Assembly: GCA_011525265.1 (NCBI GenBank)
Contig: WTHV01000270.1
Coordinates: 1 to 8,433, forward strand
Reading direction: 5' to 3'
DNA from: Alphaproteobacteria bacterium
Lineage (GTDB): Bacteria > Pseudomonadota > Alphaproteobacteria > Puniceispirillales > Puniceispirillaceae
Length of the DNA stretch: 8,433 bases
Shown: piece after piece, positions 1 to 6,327 of the stretch
Numbering within the stretch: the stretch's first letter is position 1
Layout: the number at the start of each line of letters is the position of its first letter
Notes under the pieces: model-generated
What the model was told of the DNA's origin: nothing
The model's input: the letters and a program-made list of their open reading frames with translations, nothing else
Databases searched by the model: none
Program-made: the position numbers and the translations under genes

Positions 1-2362
1 GTTCCATAATACCTGCGACAAACACATCTGTGCCATCACATAAGGCATCAACATCAACCTCAACCGCATTATCAAGGAAACGGTCAATCAGTACAGGGTT
101 ATCACCAGAGACGACAACCGCATCACGCATATAACGCTCTAGCTCATCACGCTGATGAACCACCTCCATCGCACGCCCGCCAAGAACATAAGAGGGGCGA
201 ATAACAACTGGCAGGCCGATACGGTCAACAATATCACGCGCTTGTTCGGCTGAGGTAGCGATACCATTTTCAGGCTGTTTTAAATCAAGACGCTGCAAGA
301 GCTGCTGGAAACGTTCTCTATCTTCAGCCAAATCAATCGCATCTGGGCTTGTGCCAAGAATAGGAATGCCCGCTGCTTCTAGGGCCGCGGCAATCTTCAA
401 TGGTGTCTGACCACCAAGCTGAACAATCGCACCTTTCACCGTGCCATTTTCCTGTTCTTTGCGGATGATTGAAATCACATCTTCCGCTGTAAGCGGCTCA
501 AAATACAGCCTGTCTGATGTATCATAATCTGTTGAAACTGTCTCAGGATTACAATTGACCATAATCGTCTCATACCCTGCCTCAGCCAAAGCATAGGCCG
601 CATGAACACAACAATAATCAAATTCAATACCTTGACCGATACGGTTCGGGCCACCCCCTAATATAACAACTTTTTCCTTATCAGAGGGGCGTGATTCACA
701 CACCGCACCAGAGGTGTTCTCATAAGAAGAATATAAGTAAGCCGTAGATGATGAGAACTCAGCTGCACAAGTATCAATACGCTTGAATAGTGGCGTAATA
801 TTATGTGCTAGGCGCTGTGCAGTCACATCGCTCTCAGCCATACCAGCAAGCGTTGCAAGCCTAGCATCAGAAAAACCAAGGCTTTTCAGATGACGTAGTG
901 CATCGGCAGATTGCGGCAAACCATCTTCAGCAACAGCCATCTCATGCGAGATAATATTGGCCATACGCTCTAGGAACCATTTGTCCCATTTTGTGATCTC
1001 ATGCACCTCATTAATGCTCATGCCAGACCGTAAAGCTTGGGCAATGCGCAAAATGCGATTTGGTGTTTGACCAGATAAAAAGCCGCGCATCACATCAGCG
1101 CCAGCTGCCTTATCAGGCTCTGGCAAATCAATATCATCAAGCCCGTTCAAACCTGTTTCCATTGAACGAAGTGCTTTTTGCAATGATTCTTCAAATGTGC
1201 GACCCACTGACATCGCCTCACCCACAGACTTCATTGACGTAGAAAGTTCCGCCACAGCACCAGGGAATTTCTCAAATGTGAAGCGTGGGATCTTTGTGAC
1301 GATATAATCAATCGTTGGCTCAAAGCTCGCAGGGGTGACTTTGGTAATATCATTATCAAGCTCATCAAGCGTATAACCAACTGCCAATTTTGCTGCTACT
1401 TTTGCAATCGGGAAACCAGTTGCTTTTGAAGCAAGGGCAGATGAGCGGCTTACGCGCGGGTTCATCTCAATCACAATCACGCGGCCATCTTTGGGATTCA
1501 CCGAGAATTGAACATTAGAGCCGCCAGTATCAACACCAATTTCGCGCAATACTGCCAAAGAGGCATCACGAAGCACTTGATATTCTTTATCAGTTAACGT
1601 TAGCGCCGGTGCTACTGTAATAGAATCGCCTGTATGGACACCCATCGGGTCAACATTTTCAATCGAACAGATAATGATGCAATTATCATTGCGATCACGC
1701 ACCACTTCCATCTCAAATTCTTTCCAACCAAGCAGAGATTCTTCAATCAAAATCTCAGACACAGGTGACAAGCGCAAACCATCAGAGACAATCTGCTCAA
1801 ACTCTGCACGGTTATAGGCAACACCGCCGCCTTCACCGCCAAGCGTGAAAGACGGACGGATAATCGCAGGCAATCCCACAACATCCAAAGCTGCCATCGC
1901 ATCTTCAAATGTTTTCACGGTGCGGGAGCGAGCTGATTCAAGACCAATCTTATCCATAGCGTCACGGAATAATTGTCTATCTTCTGCTTTTTCAATTGAT
2001 TCAGGACGCGCGCCAATCAACTCCACATTATGACGCTCAAGCGCGCCGCTATAATGCAAAGCCAAAGCGGTATTCAAGGCTGTCTGGCCACCCATAGTTG
2101 GCAAGAGAACATCAGGCTTTTCTTTGGCGATAATCTTTTCAACAATCTCTGGCGTGATAGGCTCAACATAAGTGGCATCGGCCATGACCGGGTCAGTCAT
2201 AATGGTCGCTGGGTTAGAATTAACCAGAATAACGCGGTACCCTTCTTCTTTGAGCGCCTTACAAGCTTGCGCACCAGAATAGTCAAACTCACACGCTTGG
2301 CCAATAATAATAGGGCCAGCGCCAATAATCATAATCGATTGAATATCATCTCTGCGCGGCAT
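1..2362 (-). CDS. carB: Carbamoyl-phosphate synthase large subunit, 3' end cut off by the window
   Basis: This is the synthetase subunit of carbamoyl-phosphate synthetase. It uses ammonia from CarA, bicarbonate and two ATP to make carbamoyl phosphate for arginine and pyrimidine synthesis in the cytoplasm. The start is ATG at 2362 (MPRRDDIQSIMIIGAGPI), and the 787 visible codons stay in one frame to the window edge. The first ATP-grasp half shows RPSFTLGGEGGG at about residues 169-180 and EMNPRVSRSS beginning at E299; these positions coincide with E. coli numbering. The second half begins near residue 560 with ILGGGPNRIGQGIEFDY and includes RPSYVLGGRAMEVV near 720. The last complete codon is the E of AGIME. 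The family is about 1,070-1,090 residues long, so roughly 290 are missing: the end of the second ATP-grasp unit and the MGS-like allosteric domain. The start lies 3 bases after the carA stop, with an AAAGGGAA ribosome binding site inside the end of carA. Confidence 0.98.
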   Translation of the reverse strand, partial: MPRRDDIQSIMIIGAGPIIIGQACEFDYSGAQACKALKEEGYRVILVNSNPATIMTDPVMADATYVEPITPEIVEKIIAKEKPDVLLPTMGGQTALNTALALHYSGALERHNVELIGARPESIEKAEDRQLFRDAMDKIGLESARSRTVKTFEDAMAALDVVGLPAIIRPSFTLGGEGGGVAYNRAEFEQIVSDGLRLSPVSEILIEESLLGWKEFEMEVVRDRNDNCIIICSIENVDPMGVHTGDSITVAPALTLTDKEYQVLRDASLAVLREIGVDTGGSNVQFSVNPKDGRVIVIEMNPRVSRSSALASKATGFPIAKVAAKLAVGYTLDELDNDITKVTPASFEPTIDYIVTKIPRFTFEKFPGAVAELSTSMKSVGEAMSVGRTFEESLQKALRSMETGLNGLDDIDLPEPDKAAGADVMRGFLSGQTPNRILRIAQALRSGMSINEVHEITKWDKWFLERMANIISHEMAVAEDGLPQSADALRHLKSLGFSDARLATLAGMAESDVTAQRLAHNITPLFKRIDTCAAEFSSSTAYLYSSYENTSGAVCESRPSDKEKVVILGGGPNRIGQGIEFDYCCVHAAYALAEAGYETIMVNCNPETVSTDYDTSDRLYFEPLTAEDVISIIRKEQENGTVKGAIVQLGGQTPLKIAAALEAAGIPILGTSPDAIDLAEDRERFQQLLQRLDLKQPENGIATSAEQARDIVDRIGLPVVIRPSYVLGGRAMEVVHQRDELERYMRDAVVVSGDNPVLIDRFLDNAVEVDVDALCDGTDVFVAGIME

Positions 2363-2365
2363 GGC

Positions 2366-3574
2366 TTAACGGTTCCCTTTTTCAGATTTAGCTTCTGACA
2401 TCATGTCGGTGAATCTTGTAAATAAATGCGTCGAATCATGCGGCCCCGGTGATGATTCTGGGTGATATTGGACACAGAACATCGGCTTTGATTTATGGCG
2501 CACACCTTCTACTGACCCATCAAATAAAGAGCGGTGCGTGACCTCTAGATGCGCTGGCAGGCTATCTTCATCAACCATGAAGCCATGATTTTGACTTGTG
2601 ATCTCAATTTGCCCTGTCATCAAATCTTTCACAGGATGGTTGGCGCCTCTATGGCCGCGCTCCATCTTCACAGTCTTACCACCTTGGCTTAGAACCAGTA
2701 ATTGATGGCCAATACAAATACCGAACACAGGCAGGTCAGCCTCAACAATTTTTGCAATCTCTGTGCCTGTATAATCAGCTGTTGCCGCAGGGTCGCCAGG
2801 GCCATTTGATAAAAACACACCATCTGGCTTTTGAGCGAGGATTTCATCTGCTGTGCTTGTCGCAGGCATAACAGTCACATCACAACCCGCATCAACCAAA
2901 CAACGCATGATATTTTGCTTAATACCATAATCAAGGGCGACAACCTTATGCGTTGCGCTTGTGCTTGTATGGGCTTGGGCATCGAGATCATAGCTACCTT
3001 GCGCCCAATTGCCAGCCTCATCTCTTGTAACAGATTTCGCTAAATCCATCCCCTTCAAGCCCGGCCAGTCTTGGGCCATTTTCTGCAAGGCAGGGATATC
3101 GAACTGGCCATCTGGCTGATGACAAATCACACCACGCGGCGCGCCATTATCACGGATATATTGTGTTAAGGCTCTTGTATCAATGCCCGCAATGCCAGGC
3201 AAATTATGATGCGCAAGCCATGATGATAAATCTTGGTTATCGCGCCAATTTGACGGGCTTGTCAGCTCATTGCGCACAATCATGCCAAGACAAGCAGGTA
3301 CGTCAGTTTCAATATCAACAAGGTTGGTGCCAATATTTCCAATATGCGGGAAGGTAAAGGTGATAAGCTGTCCTGCATAGGACGGGTCAGTCATAATTTC
3401 CTGATAGCCTGTCATGGATGTGTTGAAGCAAACCTCACCCACATTAACCGTTTCTGCCCCAAAGCCCTTGCCTTCAAAGACTGTGCCATCATCAAGAACC
3501 AACAAAGCGGTAGGTTTTGAATCAAAAGAGGCTTTTGTAATTGGTCTATCTGGTTGAATTTGGCTCGCTGACAT
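2366..3574 (-). CDS. carA: Carbamoyl-phosphate synthase small subunit (glutamine amidotransferase)
   Basis: This subunit hydrolyses glutamine and channels ammonia to CarB. From the chosen start it has 402 residues. An N-terminal CPSase small-chain domain (about residues 20-170) contains TALLVLDDGTVFEGKGFG, FNTSMTGYQEIMTDPSYAGQ and GIDTRALTQYIRD. A class I amidotransferase domain (about 208-395) contains LSNGPGDP, the nucleophile motif GICIGHQLL with Cys287, and QYHPESSPGPHD with His371 and Glu373 completing the triad. The frame stays open to an ATG at 3640, and another ATG lies at 3598. I chose 3574 because AAGGTGG sits 8 bases upstream, whereas the other two lack a good ribosome binding site. 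The chosen start still leaves about 20 residues ahead of the conserved region, which is more than E. coli CarA (382 residues) has. Every catalytic residue I looked for is present. It is the promoter-proximal gene of the carA-carB operon. Confidence 0.97.
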   Translation of the reverse strand: MSASQIQPDRPITKASFDSKPTALLVLDDGTVFEGKGFGAETVNVGEVCFNTSMTGYQEIMTDPSYAGQLITFTFPHIGNIGTNLVDIETDVPACLGMIVRNELTSPSNWRDNQDLSSWLAHHNLPGIAGIDTRALTQYIRDNGAPRGVICHQPDGQFDIPALQKMAQDWPGLKGMDLAKSVTRDEAGNWAQGSYDLDAQAHTSTSATHKVVALDYGIKQNIMRCLVDAGCDVTVMPATSTADEILAQKPDGVFLSNGPGDPAATADYTGTEIAKIVEADLPVFGICIGHQLLVLSQGGKTVKMERGHRGANHPVKDLMTGQIEITSQNHGFMVDEDSLPAHLEVTHRSLFDGSVEGVRHKSKPMFCVQYHPESSPGPHDSTHLFTRFTDMMSEAKSEKGNR

Positions 3575-3601
3575 TACACCTTCCACCTTATCTAGCATCT
3601 C

Positions 3602-3630
3602 TATAAAAACAGTGATGCTGAAAGAAACAA
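3602..3630 (-). promoter_or_regulatory. Candidate proximal carA promoter
   Basis: On the minus strand, TTGTTT (3625-3630) and TTTATA (3602-3607) are separated by exactly 17 bases, which fits a sigma-70 type promoter with imperfect boxes. Transcription would start around 3595 and give a leader of about 20 bases that still contains the carA ribosome binding site. If it is real, the upstream in-frame ATG codons at 3640 and 3598 would lie outside the transcript, which supports the start at 3574. The match is moderate and was found by eye. Confidence 0.35.
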
Positions 3631-3688
3631 AATTACCCAAAATGCTAATTCTGCGGCGGCGAAAGAGATTCGGCCCACTTGTAGCTTA

Positions 3689-3704
3689 TTCTCAATCTTG
3701 AGAA
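3689..3704. repeat. Perfect inverted repeat, operator-like
   Basis: TTCTCAA and TTGAGAA are perfect reverse complements separated by TC. A two-base spacer is too tight for a good RNA hairpin using all seven pairs, so a dimeric DNA-binding protein site is at least as likely. It lies between the two candidate carA promoters, just downstream of the predicted start of the distal one. I do not recognise it as a known alphaproteobacterial operator. It does not fit the GTTC-N7-GTTC LexA-type box. Confidence 0.4.
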
Positions 3705-3722
3705 CGCGCACAAAATTGCCAT

Positions 3723-3752
3723 GTGATACAGCCAAACCCCCTCAGAGGTCAA
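3723..3752 (-). promoter_or_regulatory. Candidate distal carA promoter
   Basis: On the minus strand, TTGACC (3747-3752, five of six to TTGACA) is followed after 18 bases by TATCAC (3723-3728, four of six to TATAAT). Transcription would start near 3716 and give a carA leader of about 140 bases carrying the inverted repeat at 3689-3704. E. coli carAB also uses tandem promoters, but that is only an analogy. Confidence 0.3.
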
Positions 3753-3785
3753 GTACTCATCTTCCCCCTTTTTGTGATATTTTAC

Positions 3786-3814
3786 TTGTCGGGAAAAATT
3801 TCTTAGTTTAAAAG
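3786..3814 (+). promoter_or_regulatory. Weak candidate promoter for the rightward cluster
   Basis: TTGTCG (3786-3791) and TAAAAG (3809-3814) are separated by 17 bases. Each box matches the sigma-70 consensus at four of six positions. A transcript would begin near 3821, about 115 bases before the GatB/YqeY start. The alternative is the TACAAT at 3909-3914, a better -10 box but with no recognisable -35. Confidence 0.2.
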
Positions 3815-3936
3815 CGCAAATCCATTGTAAACTGGCCTGTGATGGCCAAGCCGATAGCGCGTTATACATCGCTTTAAATGAAATAGGTCGGCAGAAATGA
3901 ATGTAGCATACAATGGAAGAAATAAAGGGGATCCCT

Positions 3937-4401
3937 ATGCGTGATGCCATTAGTACTGCACAAAAAGATGCACTCAAAGCCAAGGATAAGACGGCACTAT
4001 CTACCATCCGCCTTATTACAGCTGCTTTAAAAGACAGAGATATTGCCGCGCGCACCAAAGGGTCAGGCGAAGGCATTACCGATGATGAAATCCTTGCCAT
4101 GCTTCAGACCATGATCAAACAGCGTGCCGAATCGGTAAAGCTTTATAATGAAGGTAACCGACCTGAATTAGCCGCTGCGGAAAATGAAGAAATTCGTGTT
4201 ATCCAACAATTTTTGCCGCAACAGCTCTCAGCAGAAGAGTTGGCAGAGGCCATCACAGCCGCTATTGCAGAATCACAGGCCGAATCAGTCAAAGATATGG
4301 GCAAGGTCATGGGCGTTCTCAAAGCACGCTATGCTGGACAAATTGATTTTGGTGCCGCAAGTGGTGAGGTAAAATCACGCTTGATGCAAAAAGGGGCTTA
4401 A
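3937..4401 (+). CDS. GatB/YqeY domain protein (YqeY-like)
   Basis: This 154-residue protein is a standalone YqeY-type domain, related to the C-terminal tRNA-binding part of the GatB subunit of Glu-tRNA(Gln)/Asp-tRNA(Asn) amidotransferase. The fold is known, but the exact role of the standalone form is not settled, so a tRNA-linked function is only an inference. Typical family features are RDAISTAQKDALKAKDK then LSTIRLITAALKDRDIA (residues 2-37), KQRAESVKLYNEGNRPELA (61-79), EIRVIQQFLPQQLS (85-98) and DMGKVMGVLKARYAGQID (120-137). The length matches the family. An in-frame ATG at 3913 would add eight residues, but AAAGGGG lies 6 bases before the ATG at 3937 and the family begins there. It is followed by a terminator hairpin and then dnaG; the order YqeY-dnaG-rpoD is one I associate with alphaproteobacteria. 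Confidence 0.93.
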   Translation: MRDAISTAQKDALKAKDKTALSTIRLITAALKDRDIAARTKGSGEGITDDEILAMLQTMIKQRAESVKLYNEGNRPELAAAENEEIRVIQQFLPQQLSAEELAEAITAAIAESQAESVKDMGKVMGVLKARYAGQIDFGAASGEVKSRLMQKGA

Positions 4402-4440
4402 GGCTCCTAGCCAAGCTTTCTACAAATATCCTATACTAAG

Positions 4441-4501
4441 CGGACAGGCTTTATCATGGCACAGATATGCGCCGTGGCTGAAGGTCTGTCCGATTGTTTT
4501 T
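4441..4501 (+). terminator. Rho-independent terminator between the GatB/YqeY gene and dnaG
   Basis: CGGACAGGCTTT (4441-4452) pairs with AAGGTCTGTCCG (4481-4492) over 12 positions, two of them G-U. After a small internal loop, CATGGC (4455-4460) pairs with GCCGTG (4471-4476), one of these being G-U, closing a ten-base loop. The run ATTGTTTTT (4493-4501) follows at once. The long two-part stem is larger than a minimal terminator. It begins 39 bases after the GatB/YqeY stop codon and 135 bases before dnaG, so it should end or reduce transcription entering dnaG. A small structured RNA or an attenuator are alternative readings. Confidence 0.75.
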
Positions 4502-4575
4502 AACCCGCTTTTGTGGCTTGCGCTGAATGATGCTTGTCACATCGTCACTTGTCGCAATGCGAGACCTGTTAACAG

Positions 4576-6246
4576 ATGGCTTTTCCCCCAGAATTTATAG
4601 ATGACATAAGAGGGCGCATCAGCCTATCATCTCTGATTGGCAAGCGGGTCAAGCTTATCAAAAAAGGGCGACGACAAACGGGGTTATGTCCCTTTCACAA
4701 TGAAAAATCACCGTCATTTTCAGTGAATGATGATGAGGGCTATTATCATTGTTTTGGCTGTGGAGCTGGCGGTGACGCCATTACCTATTTGCGCGAAACA
4801 GAAGGGCTTGATTTCACCGAGGCTGTCACGCGCCTTGCTGAGATGGCTGGTGTTGCCATTCCAGATCAGCGCCCTGTTGACCCTGTAAAACTGCAACGCC
4901 GTCAATCTGTGATGGATGCGCTTGGGGCGGCAGCTGAATTTTATAAATTACAACTTGCCACCACACCCCAAGCAGGCACAGCCAGAGCCTATCTTGAAGA
5001 TAGAGCGATAAGTGATGCCACAAGAGCTGACTTTCAGCTTGGCTATGCGCCGCCCGCCGGCTTGCGCGCCCACATGCAAAGCAAGGGCTTTGATGAGGGT
5101 TTATTGCTTGAGGCTGGCCTATGTGGCCGATCTGAGCGTGATAACAGCCTTTATGATTATTTCCGCAACCGTATCATCTATCCAATTTGCAATCGCCAAG
5201 GGGCTGTGATTGCCTTTGGCGCGCGTGCCATGGGCGATGCGATGCCAAAATATCTCAACTCCAAAGATGGCCCGACCTTTTCGAAATCAGCGGTTCTTTA
5301 TGGCTGGCAACAAGCACGCGAACGCGTAAGGCGCAACCTGCCTCTTTTGGTTGTTGAGGGCTATATGGATGTGATTGCTGTGACAGCGGCAAATGTGGCA
5401 GGGGCGCTTGCCCCGCTTGGCACCGCGCTCACCGAACAGCAAATCGCGCTTATTTGGAAATTACATGATGAGCCTGTCTTATGCTTTGATGGTGATAAGG
5501 CAGGTCAGAAAGCAGCTATGCGCGCAATTGAACGTATTTTGCCAGTCTTAGAGCCTGGTAAATCTGTGCGTATTGCCGTTATGCCAGAGGGCAAAGACCC
5601 TGATGATATATTGCGTCATGAAGGGGCTGAGGCGCTAAAAGCCATTATCTCAACAGCCGCTAGCCTCACCGATGCGCTTTGGGAGCGTGTTGGACAAGAA
5701 TTCCGCCTTGATGATCCCACCGCACGTGCGGCCTTTTTCCAACAGGTTCGCGATATGGTGCGCACCATTGGCCACAATCAAACACGCCAAGCCTATGGGG
5801 ATGAGATTGAACATCGCATCCAAAGCCTGCGCACGACTTTGCGCGGCGGCACAGCCTCTGGCCAAGCGCTTGCAGGAACCAAACGCATTAGACGCCCCCA
5901 AACAGGTGCTAAGGCGCGCCTATCGGCCATGTTATCACTTCTGATAGCGCATCCTGAGCGAATCGCAGATATATATGAAGACCTTGCGATGGTTGATTTT
6001 GGGCGCCTAGCCGGTGATTTTCGCCTAGAAGAGATAAAAAAAGAGATGCTTGATCTGGTAATTCATGACCCTGACCTTGACGCAGATGGGCTGAAACACC
6101 ATTTAAGTGAGAAAGGGCACGGCCAAATATTGTCTGATCTTTACAGTGATGATATGATAGCCCGTCTTGGGATGCACCCCAATGATATGGCAACTCAAAA
6201 AGTAGGCACGTTGCTAGACGAATTATTAGCGCGGCTCAAACGCTGA
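4576..6246 (+). CDS. dnaG: DNA primase
   Basis: This enzyme makes the RNA primers for chromosome replication and binds the replicative helicase DnaB at the fork. It has 556 residues against 581 in E. coli. The N-terminal zinc-binding domain has an intact CHC2 set: Cys38, His41, Cys59 and Cys62 in GLCPFH and YHCFGC. The catalytic core includes YLNSKDGPTFSKSAVLYGW (226-244) and a Toprim domain with VVEGYMDV (acidic Glu261) and CFDGDKAG (Asp305, Asp307), then MPEGKDPDDIL (336-345). A basic linker (TKRIRRPQTGAKAR, 435-448) leads to a variable C-terminal helicase-binding domain (about 449-556). An in-frame TAA two codons upstream (4570-4572) makes the ATG at 4576 the first possible start. The ribosome binding site is very weak, with only GCGAGA about 10 bases upstream. 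rpoD follows after 81 bases on the same strand. Confidence 0.97.
   Translation: MAFPPEFIDDIRGRISLSSLIGKRVKLIKKGRRQTGLCPFHNEKSPSFSVNDDEGYYHCFGCGAGGDAITYLRETEGLDFTEAVTRLAEMAGVAIPDQRPVDPVKLQRRQSVMDALGAAAEFYKLQLATTPQAGTARAYLEDRAISDATRADFQLGYAPPAGLRAHMQSKGFDEGLLLEAGLCGRSERDNSLYDYFRNRIIYPICNRQGAVIAFGARAMGDAMPKYLNSKDGPTFSKSAVLYGWQQARERVRRNLPLLVVEGYMDVIAVTAANVAGALAPLGTALTEQQIALIWKLHDEPVLCFDGDKAGQKAAMRAIERILPVLEPGKSVRIAVMPEGKDPDDILRHEGAEALKAIISTAASLTDALWERVGQEFRLDDPTARAAFFQQVRDMVRTIGHNQTRQAYGDEIEHRIQSLRTTLRGGTASGQALAGTKRIRRPQTGAKARLSAMLSLLIAHPERIADIYEDLAMVDFGRLAGDFRLEEIKKEMLDLVIHDPDLDADGLKHHLSEKGHGQILSDLYSDDMIARLGMHPNDMATQKVGTLLDELLARLKR
6130..6158 (+). promoter_or_regulatory. Candidate internal promoter for rpoD within dnaG
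   Basis: Near the end of the dnaG coding sequence, TTGTCT (6130-6135, four of six) and TATGAT (6153-6158, five of six) are separated by exactly 17 bases. Transcription would begin near 6165 and give an rpoD leader of about 160 bases that includes the hairpin at 6273-6290. It would let rpoD be made independently of the terminator and start signals upstream of dnaG. It is a consensus match by eye only, inside coding sequence, so chance is a real alternative. Confidence 0.35.
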
Positions 6247-6272
6247 CTATGCGGAAAAAAACCGCGACAAAA

Positions 6273-6290
6273 GGCGCCATCATTGGCGCT
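6273..6290 (+). other. Stem-loop in the dnaG-rpoD gap
   Basis: GGCGCCA (6273-6279) and TGGCGCT (6284-6290) form a seven-pair stem (one G-U at the base) around a TCAT loop. No T run follows, so this is not a conventional terminator. It lies 38 bases before the rpoD ATG and leaves the GGAAG ribosome binding site free. It could be an RNA processing or stability element in a dnaG-rpoD transcript, or may have no function. Confidence 0.45.
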
Positions 6291-6327
6291 GATATGTCTG
6301 TGACACAAAAGACGGAAGACAAGAATT

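Larger units (their letters stand above)
3575..3936. promoter_or_regulatory. Divergent intergenic region between carA and the GatB/YqeY gene
   Basis: This 362-base gene-free stretch must contain the promoters for leftward carAB and probably for the rightward GatB/YqeY-dnaG-rpoD cluster. It holds two candidate minus-strand promoters (3602-3630 and 3723-3752), a perfect inverted repeat (3689-3704) and one weak plus-strand promoter candidate (3786-3814). A TACAAT -10-like box lies at 3909-3914 with no matching -35. The only open frames through it are extensions or shadows of neighbouring genes. I saw no leader peptide, tRNA or recognised riboswitch. Confidence 0.7.

Noticed and set aside
2030..2398. 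122-codon plus-strand open frame opposite carB and the end of carA
   Set aside because: It is antisense to conserved carB N-terminal coding sequence and has no domain signature.
3645..4100. 151-codon minus-strand open frame across the intergenic region and the GatB/YqeY gene
   Set aside because: Its N-terminal part is antisense to a conserved gene, no ribosome binding site is evident, and the sequence resembles no family I recognise.
4432..4437. TATACT -10-like box just before the hairpin at 4441, suggesting a small RNA promoter
   Set aside because: No -35 box exists at 16-18 bases upstream, and the hairpin would begin too close to the box, so a terminator for the upstream gene is the simpler reading.
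6165..6180. TTGGG/CCCAA inverted repeat near the end of dnaG, considered as a heat-shock-type promoter or hairpin
   Set aside because: The spacing between CTTG-like and CCCCA-like elements is far too short for a sigma-32 promoter, and a five-pair stem in coding sequence is expected by chance.
5672..6193. Overlapping open frames on both strands inside the dnaG C-terminal region
   Set aside because: They are alternative-frame shadows; the dnaG frame is continuous here and shows the expected helicase-binding domain composition.
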